A stretch of DNA of 56,570 bases, from NCBI GenBank assembly GCA_014084085.1, contig NPFB01000039.1, forward strand, positions 464 to 57,033. The letters are read 5' to 3'. Both the position numbers and the translations under genes were made by a program. Position 1 is the first letter of the stretch. Each line of letters starts with the position of its first letter. The notes under the pieces were generated by a model, which saw nothing but the letters and a program-made list of their open reading frames with translations, had not been told where the DNA came from and did no database searches. Shown piece by piece: positions 27,790 through 37,538 of this stretch. The DNA is from Hondaea fermentalgiana (taxonomy: Eukaryota > Sar > Bigyra > Thraustochytrida > Thraustochytriidae).

Positions 27790-29718
27790 ATGACTCGAAA
27801 CGACATGCTTTTTCTCGCTCTCTTCGCCGCTCTCGCGCTTGCATGCATCCCGCAAGCCTTTGCACAGACATGTTCAGGGATTACAAAACAGTGCACTTGC
27901 CGGGAGCCACGAACTGTTCTTCTTTTACTCGATGTGTCGCGCAGCCTCAATCGTACGATCCTTCTCGATGTCTACGTCGAGGCGATTCGCAAGCTTCACT
28001 GCGGTCTAAATCTAGCGCCAACGACCGGCGACGCTGGCTATGATGCCATCGGACTCATCACCTTTGGCTCCAAGGAGCGCATTGAAATTCCGGTCGCACG
28101 CTACACCGAGACTGACTGGCTCGATGAGCTCGATCGATTCCGCGAGGGAAACCCCGCTGTATCGAATTGGAGCGAGTGCTGCACGCCTCTCGCAAGTGCG
28201 TTTGACCTTGCGCGAAAAGATTTGGAGGCTGGCGAGCTTGAAGGTCGCATCAGTCTCCACGATAGCAATGTCCTCGTACAAGTCCTCACAGATGGCTTCC
28301 CGGTACAAAACAGGCTCACCATCGAGCCTCAAGAGTACCGACGCTGGACGCAAGAAAAATATTGTCCGAGTCGGTACCGTATGCGACTAGTTCCCCGAAT
28401 GGCCGGAATTCTTGAAGCGACGCCTTTCAATGCCACTGTCAGCACCATGCTTTTGCAAAATCGCAAGGGCTTGGACAAAATGGATGCTATGGACTACTTT
28501 TCTGGACTCAACTTGCCCGAGTATGAAATCTCTCGCAAGAGACAGCCCTACATCGAGGAGCGTCAAGGCAAAGGGTATCGCTGCACACATACGCCAAAGT
28601 TCTTCCCCGTCGTCACAGCCCCGGCAGAGGATCATGTCGACGCACTCGACGAGTCGATGACCGCAGTTGACGTTGCCAATGCCATTTTGGCCCTTATGTG
28701 CGGAAGTGACATGGTCGCCATTGGCGACCCTTGTCCTGGGACGCTGGCACCCACGAGCAATCCCACGATACTTACGCCTCAGCCCACGCCGAGTCCCACG
28801 CACGCTGTGTCGGCCTGTCTTGGAGACAAAGACCTTATCTTCCTTGTGGACAGCTCGAACTCCATTTCCGATCTCGAAGTCGACGATGACGGCGTGGAGC
28901 GACAAGTCCGCTTCCAGGATTTCGTGCTGCAAATTGCAGAAGATCTGCAGCGCATTCAGACGGAGGGGGCAGCCAAGCAACGCACGGGACTCATTACCTT
29001 TTCCAGAACGATTCAAGAGAGGATCCCCCTTGCAGCTTACAACTTTTCTGAATGGCACGATGAAATCGAGAACGTGCGTGACATGGCGTCAGACCTTGTA
29101 GGGTGCTGCACCCCTACTGCCGAGGCATTTCGTGCTGCTCGTAAAATGCTCGAGGCCCGGACAGAATACAGCGACAACCCAGCCATCGTCTTTGTCATCA
29201 CCGATGGAATTCCAATGATCAACAAGGAGCCCTATGAGAATGTACCTGGGGATCTCGGCGGCGAGGTTCAATATCGGCGTGGGGACGCCACGGGGTCGAC
29301 GGCAGAGGGACGTACCATGACACTTGGAGAGTATCGAAGCTCTGTCGTCTTTAAAGAGGCACAAGATCTCAATGCCATCGGTAATGTAACAACCATGCTT
29401 GTTGGTGTGCGGAACAACCAGGGCGCTGCGACTCAGGTAGAGTACTTTCTTGGGGACGAAAACCAAATCACGTCATGCAAAGGCGACTACGACGTTTCAC
29501 CTCTTATGTGCTCCAGTTGTGCGGGGAAAACGGACCCGTGCCTCGGCGAGGACTCTTCTGGCGAGTGTTGGGTCACGGGCAGCGTGGATCACAGCTGCTC
29601 GGCGTTTTACACGCAAGGACTTGTACAGGAAGCACAAGAGGCTGTCACGGACGATCTCGACTCGCTCATCACTAGTTTGAGTGAGTTTATTTGTGGCGCA
29701 GACTTCGTCTCAGAATGA
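27790..29718 (+). CDS. Secreted protein with two von Willebrand factor A domains
   Basis: The product is 642 residues from ATG 27790, chosen because it begins a clear signal peptide (MTRNDMLFLALFAALALAC, cleavage near AFAQ). Two VWA domains follow. The first has the MIDAS motif DVSRS at 48-52 and QVLTDGFP; the second has DSSNS at 354-358 and FVITDGIP, so both could bind a divalent metal and a ligand. Each domain contains an unusual CCTP block (WSECCTPLASAF and LVGCCTPTAEAF) at the place of the MIDAS threonine, implying duplication of one unit. A Pro/Thr linker (TLAPTSNPTILTPQPTPSP) joins them. The C-terminus has a cysteine cluster. No anchor is seen, so a wall or extracellular adhesion role is inferred. 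AATAAA overlaps the stop at 29718. Confidence 0.85.
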   Translation: MTRNDMLFLALFAALALACIPQAFAQTCSGITKQCTCREPRTVLLLLDVSRSLNRTILLDVYVEAIRKLHCGLNLAPTTGDAGYDAIGLITFGSKERIEIPVARYTETDWLDELDRFREGNPAVSNWSECCTPLASAFDLARKDLEAGELEGRISLHDSNVLVQVLTDGFPVQNRLTIEPQEYRRWTQEKYCPSRYRMRLVPRMAGILEATPFNATVSTMLLQNRKGLDKMDAMDYFSGLNLPEYEISRKRQPYIEERQGKGYRCTHTPKFFPVVTAPAEDHVDALDESMTAVDVANAILALMCGSDMVAIGDPCPGTLAPTSNPTILTPQPTPSPTHAVSACLGDKDLIFLVDSSNSISDLEVDDDGVERQVRFQDFVLQIAEDLQRIQTEGAAKQRTGLITFSRTIQERIPLAAYNFSEWHDEIENVRDMASDLVGCCTPTAEAFRAARKMLEARTEYSDNPAIVFVITDGIPMINKEPYENVPGDLGGEVQYRRGDATGSTAEGRTMTLGEYRSSVVFKEAQDLNAIGNVTTMLVGVRNNQGAATQVEYFLGDENQITSCKGDYDVSPLMCSSCAGKTDPCLGEDSSGECWVTGSVDHSCSAFYTQGLVQEAQEAVTDDLDSLITSLSEFICGADFVSE

Positions 29719-29723
29719 ATAAA
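29718..29723 (+). promoter_or_regulatory. AATAAA polyadenylation signal
   Basis: AATAAA begins on the last base of the VWA stop codon. Only 97 bases separate this stop from the convergent E1 gene, so the two 3' ends are packed tightly. Confidence 0.4.
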
Positions 29724-29815
29724 GAAAGCAAAACTAAAATGTTGTTCCTAACTATGGACCTTTCCTGCTTCCTGCCCCTCTGTGTTTGCGGTTTATACTT
29801 TGCCAGGCAGCAGCA

Positions 29816-32266
29816 TTACGGCTCGCAGCATCTCGCCGCAGCCTCGATAATATCGTCTTCATTGAGAAAGGTGACTGTTTTGCCGAGCGGATTATAGGTC
29901 GGTGCAGCGGTAGCACACTGCCAGGGCCGATTCTTCAGATGCCCACTCGTCTGCAGGGCTGTAATGGTCCCGGCAAAGGGTTGCTGGCCCTGCTTGCATA
30001 CGTCCGCGAAAACGACCGGGATCTGAGGGAAGCGTTCCAGGACAGCGCGCATGCCTTCGGTCGGTCGCCCGAGCGTAGGGCAATCAACGACAAGAGGCCG
30101 CTCTGCTCCCTTGTCGCCTGAAGCTGTCGCGGCAAGAGAAGCAGCGGCTCGCAACGAGGTAGGGACTCCATTTCCGTAGGAGAAAATAAGCAGGTCTGGC
30201 GTCTCGGTGCCGCTTGCCCAGACCTTTTCGGCGTCCTCACTTGTTGAGACATCTGCTGTCGTAGGCGCCGTCCCAGGAGCGTTCGTATACACCATGACAG
30301 TCTCAAAGCCGAGCATCGGTTCGTCCGCACTTGGGTACTCACGGAGCCAATGTGCATCCTCGTCAGAGAACAGGCTCCTGCGGTACAAGAGGTCGGTCGA
30401 ATCGACGGACATGATCACACGACCGGCGTGCTTCGCCTGATACAAGGCGTGGCGCATCCCACGCACATAGTCCCAGCCGTTTGAAAAGCAGACGACGTCA
30501 AGTCCGGGAGGCAAGTGGAGCGTGTTGTGCGTATGAAAGTTGCCACCGAAGACGCCCTTGTCAAAGCCCTGAAGACGGATAACCATGCCATCCCGCTGCG
30601 CACCACCCGAGCACCAGTATGACATGACAATCTCGAAGAAAAGATCTGCGGCGCAGTCCAGGTACTTGGCATAAGGCATCTCAACAATCGGTGCGAGACC
30701 TGACTGCGTGAACCCAAGACCGATGCCAAAGACGGACGTCTCATCGGGCGGAACATCCTGGACTCGCTCCGGAAAGCTTTTGGCGAGGTCATCAGTGACA
30801 CGGTAATAACCTCCGTGACGAACGTCTTCGCCAATGTAAACGGCGGCTGGGTCGCTCGCGAGTGCTTCGTGAAAGATCTGATTCATGTGCGTGCGCATCG
30901 GCTGAGGCTTGCGTTTGCGGGACGCTCTGCCAGCTTCTGCATCGCCCTCACTACGTCCATGGTTGCTGCCGCTGCTTGCGGTGGGAAGACTGGCAAGTGG
31001 GGCTTGCGTTTTCTCAAGCACCTGTTCGCGAGTCTCAATCTTGGGTTCAGCCGCTGCGCGCACAAAGGCGTCTTCAACCTGGCCGCGGAGGTCCTTCCAC
31101 CACGCCTCGAGATCGGCAGCACTGTCGACGAGACCAAGATCGAGAGCTTGCAGACACGCGTCCTCGAGGGGATTCGCGGCGGCAGCGGCCTCAATCTCGT
31201 GCGCTTCGAGGTAATTACCTTGCCGGTCCGTCGCGGCGTGGCCAAAACGCCGCGTGATGCCGTCGAGCAACAGAATAGCTGGCCGCGCTCGCTTCCGGAC
31301 GTAGCCAAGCGCATCCTCAGTCGTCTTCCAAAGGTCGTTGAGGTCCACGTGGCCGGCGCCTGCTCCCGTGGTCTGGAAAACTTTCATTCCCGAGGATTCG
31401 AGCATGTGGCGAAGATACCCGTGTCCCTTGAGAGAGATGCAGAGCTCGTTGTTGGTAATGACCATGAGAGCTGGGGTCTTGAAGCCTCTGAACTGTGCGT
31501 ATTTGGCAAGATTCATGGCCGAGAGGGTCATGGCGTTGTTGACGGAGCCGTCGCCCAGACTGACGATGCTTACTGCATCAGATGGGAACCGGGCTTTATC
31601 CTCACCCAGAAGGCGGGGCGCGAGACGAATGCCCATCGCACGCCCCACTGCTGGCGGGCACTGCGAGGCAAGCGTTGAAGTCACGTAGAAATCGCAATTC
31701 CCGCCGCCGAGCGCGCAGTGGTGACCTGCGGTGACCGGGTCGAGGCTCGAGCACACATATGCGCGAGCTCGATCGAGCAGCACGTCTTCCTCGGGGCGAA
31801 CTGCAAACTGGCGCGAGAGTTGTACCGCCACATGGCGGTAATGGAGCGCCATCGGGTCATTTTGGCGCCCAAGGAGGCCAAGGACGCCGACAAGCTCCTC
31901 GCCGCAAGGTCCGATCGTGTAAAAGCCTTCCCCAAGGTACGACGCAATGCGAGCCTCGGTGTGAAGCAAAAACGTCGCGAACCCCGCGCGAAGCCACGTC
32001 CGCGCCATGTCCGGCGTCAGCGACGCGGGTGTGCCACCCCCGAGCCCGGTGCCGGGTCTCTTTGGCGTGGCGGCGAGGTCTGCGAGCCACTTTTCGAACA
32101 CGTCCCGCTGCTGCACCTCGACCAGCTCCTCGAGCCTCTTGGCCGCCTCGCCGCGCTTGTCGGCGTACACGGACAGCGCGCGCACGCTTCGCGCCCCGCG
32201 CCGCCCTGGCCCCGCGCCCGCCCTGCTCGCGCTCGCCGCCGCGCGCCTGGCCACGCGGCGCATCAT
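29816..32266 (-). CDS. Single-chain 2-oxoacid dehydrogenase E1, alpha and beta fused (branched-chain type), mitochondrial
   Basis: E1 decarboxylates a 2-oxoacid with thiamine diphosphate and passes the acyl group to E2 lipoate. In most eukaryotes alpha and beta are separate proteins; here one frame of 816 residues holds both. The start chosen is the ATG at 32266, which opens an Arg/Ala/Ser-rich mitochondrial presequence (MMRRVARRAAASAS); the frame continues to another ATG at 32539 through low-complexity sequence. The alpha half (about 40-415) has GGGNCDFYVTSTLASQ and the ThDP motif GDGS (238-241) ending in NN (272-273). A charged Ser/Gly linker runs to about 455. The beta half (456-816) has IGEDV with the catalytic Glu480 and FTQSGLAPIVEMPYAKYLDCAADL. 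In the phosphorylation loop the usual Ser-containing HSTSD reads GHAATD. Substrate is probably branched-chain but is not proved. Confidence 0.88.
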   Translation of the reverse strand: MMRRVARRAAASASRAGAGPGRRGARSVRALSVYADKRGEAAKRLEELVEVQQRDVFEKWLADLAATPKRPGTGLGGGTPASLTPDMARTWLRAGFATFLLHTEARIASYLGEGFYTIGPCGEELVGVLGLLGRQNDPMALHYRHVAVQLSRQFAVRPEEDVLLDRARAYVCSSLDPVTAGHHCALGGGNCDFYVTSTLASQCPPAVGRAMGIRLAPRLLGEDKARFPSDAVSIVSLGDGSVNNAMTLSAMNLAKYAQFRGFKTPALMVITNNELCISLKGHGYLRHMLESSGMKVFQTTGAGAGHVDLNDLWKTTEDALGYVRKRARPAILLLDGITRRFGHAATDRQGNYLEAHEIEAAAAANPLEDACLQALDLGLVDSAADLEAWWKDLRGQVEDAFVRAAAEPKIETREQVLEKTQAPLASLPTASSGSNHGRSEGDAEAGRASRKRKPQPMRTHMNQIFHEALASDPAAVYIGEDVRHGGYYRVTDDLAKSFPERVQDVPPDETSVFGIGLGFTQSGLAPIVEMPYAKYLDCAADLFFEIVMSYWCSGGAQRDGMVIRLQGFDKGVFGGNFHTHNTLHLPPGLDVVCFSNGWDYVRGMRHALYQAKHAGRVIMSVDSTDLLYRRSLFSDEDAHWLREYPSADEPMLGFETVMVYTNAPGTAPTTADVSTSEDAEKVWASGTETPDLLIFSYGNGVPTSLRAAASLAATASGDKGAERPLVVDCPTLGRPTEGMRAVLERFPQIPVVFADVCKQGQQPFAGTITALQTSGHLKNRPWQCATAAPTYNPLGKTVTFLNEDDIIEAAARCCEP

Positions 32267-33686
32267 GGTCGCCGTCTTCGTCCGCTCTCGCCGCGTCCCG
32301 CGCTCCGGCCCGAGCCGCGCCTGCCCCGCGACCCGCGCTCCGACGCGCCCCGAGCGGACGTGCCTCGCCTGCCTCGCCTCGCTCGCCTCGCTCGCCTCGC
32401 GCCGCGGCGTGCGTGCGTGCGCGCGCGTCCGCTGCCGCGAACCGGGACTGCCGGGGCGGGATCGCGGTTGTGCGACTCTGCGCAGCGGGACGGCGAGGCC
32501 CAAATCGCACATCCGGCCTCGCGCGCTGGCAATTCGCATCCCGGCTGCTGCGTGCCGATTTGCTGCGTCGCTTGACGGGGGAGAGGGGCTGGGCGACGAC
32601 GTTTCGGTGGCGGCTGAAACGAAGAGGTTCGGGAGGTGGGTGGACCGTGCTCGGGAAGATAGACGAGGCGAGATCTACAGCAGCTACTGCTACTGGCAGC
32701 GGCAGCGGGTGGTAGAACAGCGACGGGTTTGGATCCAGCGGTGACGACGCTGAGCATCGGACAGAACATGCCAAGCATTCATCACTTTTTCGACTGTGCT
32801 GCCTTGGCGCTGTCTTTGTCTTGGGTCTGCTGCTTTGATCACAATATGATATGATCACAATGTGATCTGATCTGATCTGAGAATCTCATCTCAGCTTGAG
32901 CATCCTGATCCTGATCACATCTTCTAACCGCCCCCCTCGGCACTCACTACATCTTTGCGGGTTCTTCTCGCACACATTCCTCGACACCACCCTATCTATA
33001 GCTAGCTAGCTCTGCTCCTCGGCCTCTCCTTCCGCTCGCAGTCGTGTCGCAGCTGTCGCTTGCTGCTTTCCCAAGTCCCAAACTCCCTCCTGGTCTTCTC
33101 TCAGCCCCGCCCGCCATTTCCCGACCGCCGCGCGTCCACACTCACACGGCATCCCGATGACCGCGCAGTTCCCTCTTGCTGCTCCTCCTGCTCCTCGTCC
33201 TCTTGCTCCTCCTCTTGCTCCTCCTCGGCCTCGTCCTCGTCCTGCTCGAGGAGCGACGGTGGTCAGGAAGGACGACGACGGCTCGTATCATCTTCATCTC
33301 CATCTTATCTTCACCAAAACCCCTTGCGAGGCCGCGGCTGCGCGGCGGCGCGGAGCACCTCGGGCGCTTGGCGCAGGCACGGGCGGCGCGGCGCGGCGCG
33401 CGGGAGACGCGCGCGGCTCGTGGCTCGCGAAGCTCGCGCAGCTCGCGCAGCTCGCGCGGGCGGGCGGGCGAGCGGGCGGGCGCCGCGGGCGCGCACGCGA
33501 CAGACTCGAGGCGGAGACCGTGCGCCGGGACCCAGGCCGCGGCGCCGACCGCGCCGGGCGGACGGGCCGGGCGCGGGCGCGGGCAGCTGCGACGAGAGCC
33601 AAGGCGGCGCCGGCAGCAACGGCGAGGCGCCCGCGCAGACCGCCAGGGCGCCGCAAACTCCGGAGGCGCCGCGTTTTCTGTGCAAG
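32267..33686. other. Divergent intergenic region, fused E1 / RhoGEF
   Basis: 1.4 kb between two start codons. The outer parts are GC-rich and open in several frames with low-complexity products, including an E1 extension to 32539 and a TTG-started RhoGEF extension from 33060. The centre (32830-32930) is AT-richer and packed with TGATC motifs, and looks like the promoter core. Confidence 0.55.
32836..32911. repeat. TGATC-rich cluster with repeated TGATCACAAT
   Basis: TGATCACAAT occurs at 32836-32845 and 32852-32861, 16 bases apart, followed by three TGATC units in tandem and a further CTGATCCTGATCACATC. The TGATCA cores are palindromic. The position in a divergent promoter suggests factor binding, but that is inference. 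Confidence 0.6.
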
Positions 33687-36600
33687 ATGAACGCGGAACT
33701 GCAACAAAAGCTGGCACAAAGGAGGCGCTGGGAGGACGGCGCCAATGGCAACGGCGCAATGGCCCACGCGGAGAGCGCTGGCGGGTTGCAAGCAGACGCT
33801 GCGAAGTCCACCAAGCCACCCGTGGCCCCGCGACCTCAATCGCGATCGCAAGGACCCAGGACGCCGCAGCGAACGCCACCCACGCGGACAGCGTCTTCTG
33901 TGCCCGTGGGATCGACGCGGTCTTTGACGTCAGACAAATCTTCAAGCTCGCCGTCCGCCACCACGAGCAGTAGTGGCAGTCGACCCGCCCCTCCTGTACC
34001 GTCGTCACGAGGGTCGCTGCAAAGATCGCCATCGTCGAAGCGCCACTCTGCGAGCAGACCACCGCCTCCTGTGCCGTCGCCTCGTCTCCAGACGCTTGGC
34101 AGCACGAGAGAACTGAGCGGCGCAAAATTTCTGCCAACGCCCGGACGCAAACCCGAAAAAGGACCCGATCGACCGCCGCCGCCTCGCAGACGCCCCAAGG
34201 ATCCCTCTCTGCGTGCCGGGACCGTCGAACGAGAAGACTCGGACACGTTCACGCCCGATTCGTTGCCCAGTAACGGCACCTCTAAGCCGAAGCGTCCTCC
34301 TGTTCCGCAAAGAACAAGAAATGGCGGCCATGTCTCACACGCGTCGCCGGCGCTCACCGAGTTGTCGTCTCCGAGCCACATCGGTCACACGCAATCATTC
34401 GCGCATCGTGAACATCCTCGTGAGAAGCCCAAATCTCGACCAAACTCGGCAAACTACCTACGTCCGCCATTAAGTCATCCTGCGCCGCCGCCCGTCCCCA
34501 ATCGTGGTGTCGCTTCGTCAGATGGGAAATCGGAAAATGGCAGTGTGAGACGATCGCTCAGCAACCGATCCAGTCGGCCGCCAGCACCGACAATGTCCGC
34601 GTCAGCGGGATCTCGACGCTCCCTCGAGCGTACGTCTTCCCAAGAACGCCAGAGGCGAAACCGATCGCAGTCCCCGAACCGCGTTCCCTCCCCCGAACGC
34701 ACGCGGTCAGCAGCAGAGGCTTCCAAGGCGACTCGTCAAAACGCAAATCACGATGGGAACTCGAGCCAGATCTCACAGGAAGAGAGACATCAGCTCGCAG
34801 AACAAGGCAAGTCCATCTTTCAACGAACCATGTCGGCAGACCATTCGGCCCCGGGTACTTCTGGTCGGAATCCCATCGAGGAGGATGACGCACAAACGTC
34901 TGCGAGCTCAGAGGGAGAGGACCCTGCGGATGCGGAAGACGATGAGGAGCGCGCGCGGCAAGAAAAACTCCAAGAGCTGCGCAAGTCGTACAAGTACGCG
35001 CGCGTGTTGGACCCCTTTGACCCGTGGGAGCAGGGTTATGCGAGTGAGAGCGACGAGCAGAGCATTTATCTCAAGGTCGAGTACGATGACGTGATTGAAA
35101 TCTCTCAGCGCGGGGACAATGGATGGTGGGAGGGCAGTATCTTTGATCAAAGTCGTGGACGTTCCGTCGGGGAGCCGGGCAAGTTTCCTGCCGACTTTGT
35201 TCAGCCTGTTCCCGATCCGTACTGGATGGAGGGCGACGACGAACTCGAAGCTGCAGAGAGCTCCGGGCTTGGCGCGGGGTCTGAAGAGAACCGAAGCGCA
35301 GCCGAGGCGGCCTCGGAAGCGGCCAAGGTCATGCATAAGCGGTGGCGCAACGCTAATCGACTCTTTCTGGCGCTTCTGGAGCTGGTCACGAACGAATTCA
35401 AGTATGTTCTCTCGCTGCAAATATGCTACGAGGTTTACATCGAGGGCATTCTCGATGCCTTTGGGGAAGAGTACGTAGGTTCACTTTTCCCGAGCTGGCA
35501 ACGCATCTGGCAGTGCCACGAGGATATTTTGCATGGCCTGGCTGACGCCTCGCGTGCAACGTGGAAGAGACTGCTGCGCTTTCCGGACAAAAGCTCGCCT
35601 CGAAGTGCTTCAGGGAGCAGCAAACGCGAGCACAATCGCCGGCAATCTGTCGGTGCGCCCATGGGCAAACTGAAGAATAACACCTCGGAAATGTGTACTC
35701 TGGCGGAGGAGCTCGATGCGATTCAAGCCTGGCACGATGAAAATGTGCTCGAGGACGAAGCCTCACTCTCAGAGGACGATTTACAACATTTCTTGAAACT
35801 CTTGGGCGACTGGTCTGTGCAAGTTTGTCACGCGCTGGAGACAATGGCGGGCAAGCTTAAAATGTCCTCGGTGTATATTCGCAACTACAACGACGCCTTA
35901 CGTTTGTATGACATTTGGACGAGACAAGTCAAAGGCTTCCCCGAAAAGATTTATGAGCTCGAGCAAAACCCCAAGGCGAACAAGTTGAATCTCTCTTCGT
36001 ATCTGATCAAGCCTGTGCAACATGTGTGCAGGTACCCACTTCTTGTTCGCGAGGTGCACAAGTATGCCGCGGACGACGCTAGCAAGGATGCTATTTTACA
36101 ATGTCAGGAGCGTCTCATCGAGGTGACCACAGAAGTTAACTCTCTGCAAGACGATGCAAATCCTTCCGACCTTTCACTCACCTTGCAGGATCTGCGCAAT
36201 GGTCTGCGCTACCCCAACGAGAAAGTCCATGCCACTGTGGATAATATTCTTCGCAAGGACACCACGCAGCTCATGAAGATTGGCGTCGTGCACATTGTCC
36301 AGGCAGGCAAAGGGCTTATCCTCAAGGCTCTCAAGACCGGTGACGCGGGGGCGCCGTACGAGTGCTTTCTGATGAACTCGGTGCTGCTTCTCACAGAGAG
36401 GCATCAGAACATTCTCTCCAAGAACCGCTTCAAGCTTCGCTGCTACGTTGATGTCAAATGTGTGGGCGTTTCGGGTGTGATTGAGTCTCACGACAGCCGC
36501 ATGTTTGGCTTCAGCACCCAGACGGATGACGATCCGAACCCTTTTTCTGGGAGTCTTATGTCCAAGCCCTCCAAATGGGTCTTTCGTGTTGGCAGCATCG

Positions 36601-37034
36601 CCGAGCGTGACGCGTGGCTGCGCAACCTCGAGCAAGCAATGTACATTTCGCGCGGCATCTCGAGCTCTGGCTCGAGTCCGAAAGGCCAAGGCATGTACGA
36701 CACTGCCACAGCCGCACTCAATGCTGCTCAATCCTCGCGCACGCCTTCGGTGCGCAGTATTGCCACGGCACCTGCGAGCGTGGTCGCAGGCATCTTCGGC
36801 CAACGTAGCCAGCATCAGCAGCCACAACAGCACCAACAGCACCAACACCAGCAACAAGACAATCGCCCAGATAATGCTCAGTACAACTCGATGAAGGACC
36901 GCCAAAATACGCTCCAAAATGCGCATCCCAGCTACCTGATGCAGCTGACGAACGAGGACCCGATCCTTAACGAGCTCAAGACCAGGCTCAAGCAGAAACA
37001 GTCCAAGCAGTCCATGATCGATGAACTCATGTGA
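33687..37034 (+). CDS. SH3-DH-PH Rho guanine nucleotide exchange factor
   Basis: RhoGEFs load GTP on Rho/Rac/Cdc42-type GTPases to control actin, membrane traffic and polarity. ATG 33687 gives 1115 residues; the frame extends upstream only from TTG through Cys/Ser/Arg low-complexity sequence. Residues about 40-420 are disordered and rich in proline motifs (PPVAPRP, RPAPPVP, RPPPPVP) able to bind SH3 domains. An SH3 domain lies at about 435-510 (ALYDY-like ARVLDPFDP, WWEGS, GKFPADFVQPV). The DH domain covers about 559-828, with NLSSYLIKPVQHVCRYPLLVREV as the diagnostic CR3 helix, and a PH domain covers about 840-988 ending KWVFRV...ERDAWLRNLEQAM. A His/Gln-rich tail follows. The protein could fold back on its own SH3. 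The next gene downstream is another PH protein. Confidence 0.93.
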   Translation: MNAELQQKLAQRRRWEDGANGNGAMAHAESAGGLQADAAKSTKPPVAPRPQSRSQGPRTPQRTPPTRTASSVPVGSTRSLTSDKSSSSPSATTSSSGSRPAPPVPSSRGSLQRSPSSKRHSASRPPPPVPSPRLQTLGSTRELSGAKFLPTPGRKPEKGPDRPPPPRRRPKDPSLRAGTVEREDSDTFTPDSLPSNGTSKPKRPPVPQRTRNGGHVSHASPALTELSSPSHIGHTQSFAHREHPREKPKSRPNSANYLRPPLSHPAPPPVPNRGVASSDGKSENGSVRRSLSNRSSRPPAPTMSASAGSRRSLERTSSQERQRRNRSQSPNRVPSPERTRSAAEASKATRQNANHDGNSSQISQEERHQLAEQGKSIFQRTMSADHSAPGTSGRNPIEEDDAQTSASSEGEDPADAEDDEERARQEKLQELRKSYKYARVLDPFDPWEQGYASESDEQSIYLKVEYDDVIEISQRGDNGWWEGSIFDQSRGRSVGEPGKFPADFVQPVPDPYWMEGDDELEAAESSGLGAGSEENRSAAEAASEAAKVMHKRWRNANRLFLALLELVTNEFKYVLSLQICYEVYIEGILDAFGEEYVGSLFPSWQRIWQCHEDILHGLADASRATWKRLLRFPDKSSPRSASGSSKREHNRRQSVGAPMGKLKNNTSEMCTLAEELDAIQAWHDENVLEDEASLSEDDLQHFLKLLGDWSVQVCHALETMAGKLKMSSVYIRNYNDALRLYDIWTRQVKGFPEKIYELEQNPKANKLNLSSYLIKPVQHVCRYPLLVREVHKYAADDASKDAILQCQERLIEVTTEVNSLQDDANPSDLSLTLQDLRNGLRYPNEKVHATVDNILRKDTTQLMKIGVVHIVQAGKGLILKALKTGDAGAPYECFLMNSVLLLTERHQNILSKNRFKLRCYVDVKCVGVSGVIESHDSRMFGFSTQTDDDPNPFSGSLMSKPSKWVFRVGSIAERDAWLRNLEQAMYISRGISSSGSSPKGQGMYDTATAALNAAQSSRTPSVRSIATAPASVVAGIFGQRSQHQQPQQHQQHQHQQQDNRPDNAQYNSMKDRQNTLQNAHPSYLMQLTNEDPILNELKTRLKQKQSKQSMIDELM

Positions 37035-37141
37035 GAGCCCGTGGAAGGACGCCTTATCACAACCCACGTGGCCCTGACGCCTTTCGTCCTGCTCGCTGGG
37101 CTTTCTCTTTTCCCCGCGGCATCCATACGAGCTCAAGAAAC

Positions 37142-37173
37142 GAAGAAGAAGAAGAAGAAGAAGAAGAAGAAGA
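37142..37173. repeat. (GAA)n microsatellite
   Basis: About ten GAA units, 108 bases after the RhoGEF stop; resembles the one at the KDM4-like stop. Confidence 0.95.
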
Positions 37174-37504
37174 GGTCGGTCACCAATGTCCGTCTTGCCT
37201 CACGAACGAGAACCGCGGCCCGTGCCAAGGTTGACAGACAGCGAGCAAGGTGGCAACGTGGATGTGCTGCGAGCAGAGCGGGCCGGGTCGCGCCAAACCG
37301 GGAGTCGAGCCGAGCCCGCACAGCGCGCGCGGGCGGGCGGGAGAGCGCGTCGCGGAAGGCGTCAGAGCCAGAGATGGATGGGATGGGCCAACCCAGCCCG
37401 GCGTCTGAGGCGAAAGGGCGTCGACGATGGTCCGCCTGCGCGCGGGGCGCCGCTGGCTTTGGCTGCCCCGCTACGAGCCGACGACGGGGCTGCCTAGCTG
37501 CGCG

Positions 37505-37538
37505 AGGCAAGGCAAGGCAAGGCAAGGCAAGGCAAGGC
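37505..37538. repeat. (GGCAA)n microsatellite
   Basis: Six to seven GGCAA units in tandem ahead of the PH-LIM gene. Confidence 0.95.

Noticed and set aside
32267..32539. N-terminal extension of the fused E1 from ATG 32539
   Set aside because: Possible, but the 91 extra residues are low-complexity, while ATG 32266 starts a typical mitochondrial presequence. Kept as the less likely start.
33060..33686. Upstream extension of the RhoGEF frame
   Set aside because: Opens at TTG and reads as Cys/Ser runs and Arg/Ala repeats; the first ATG in frame is 33687.
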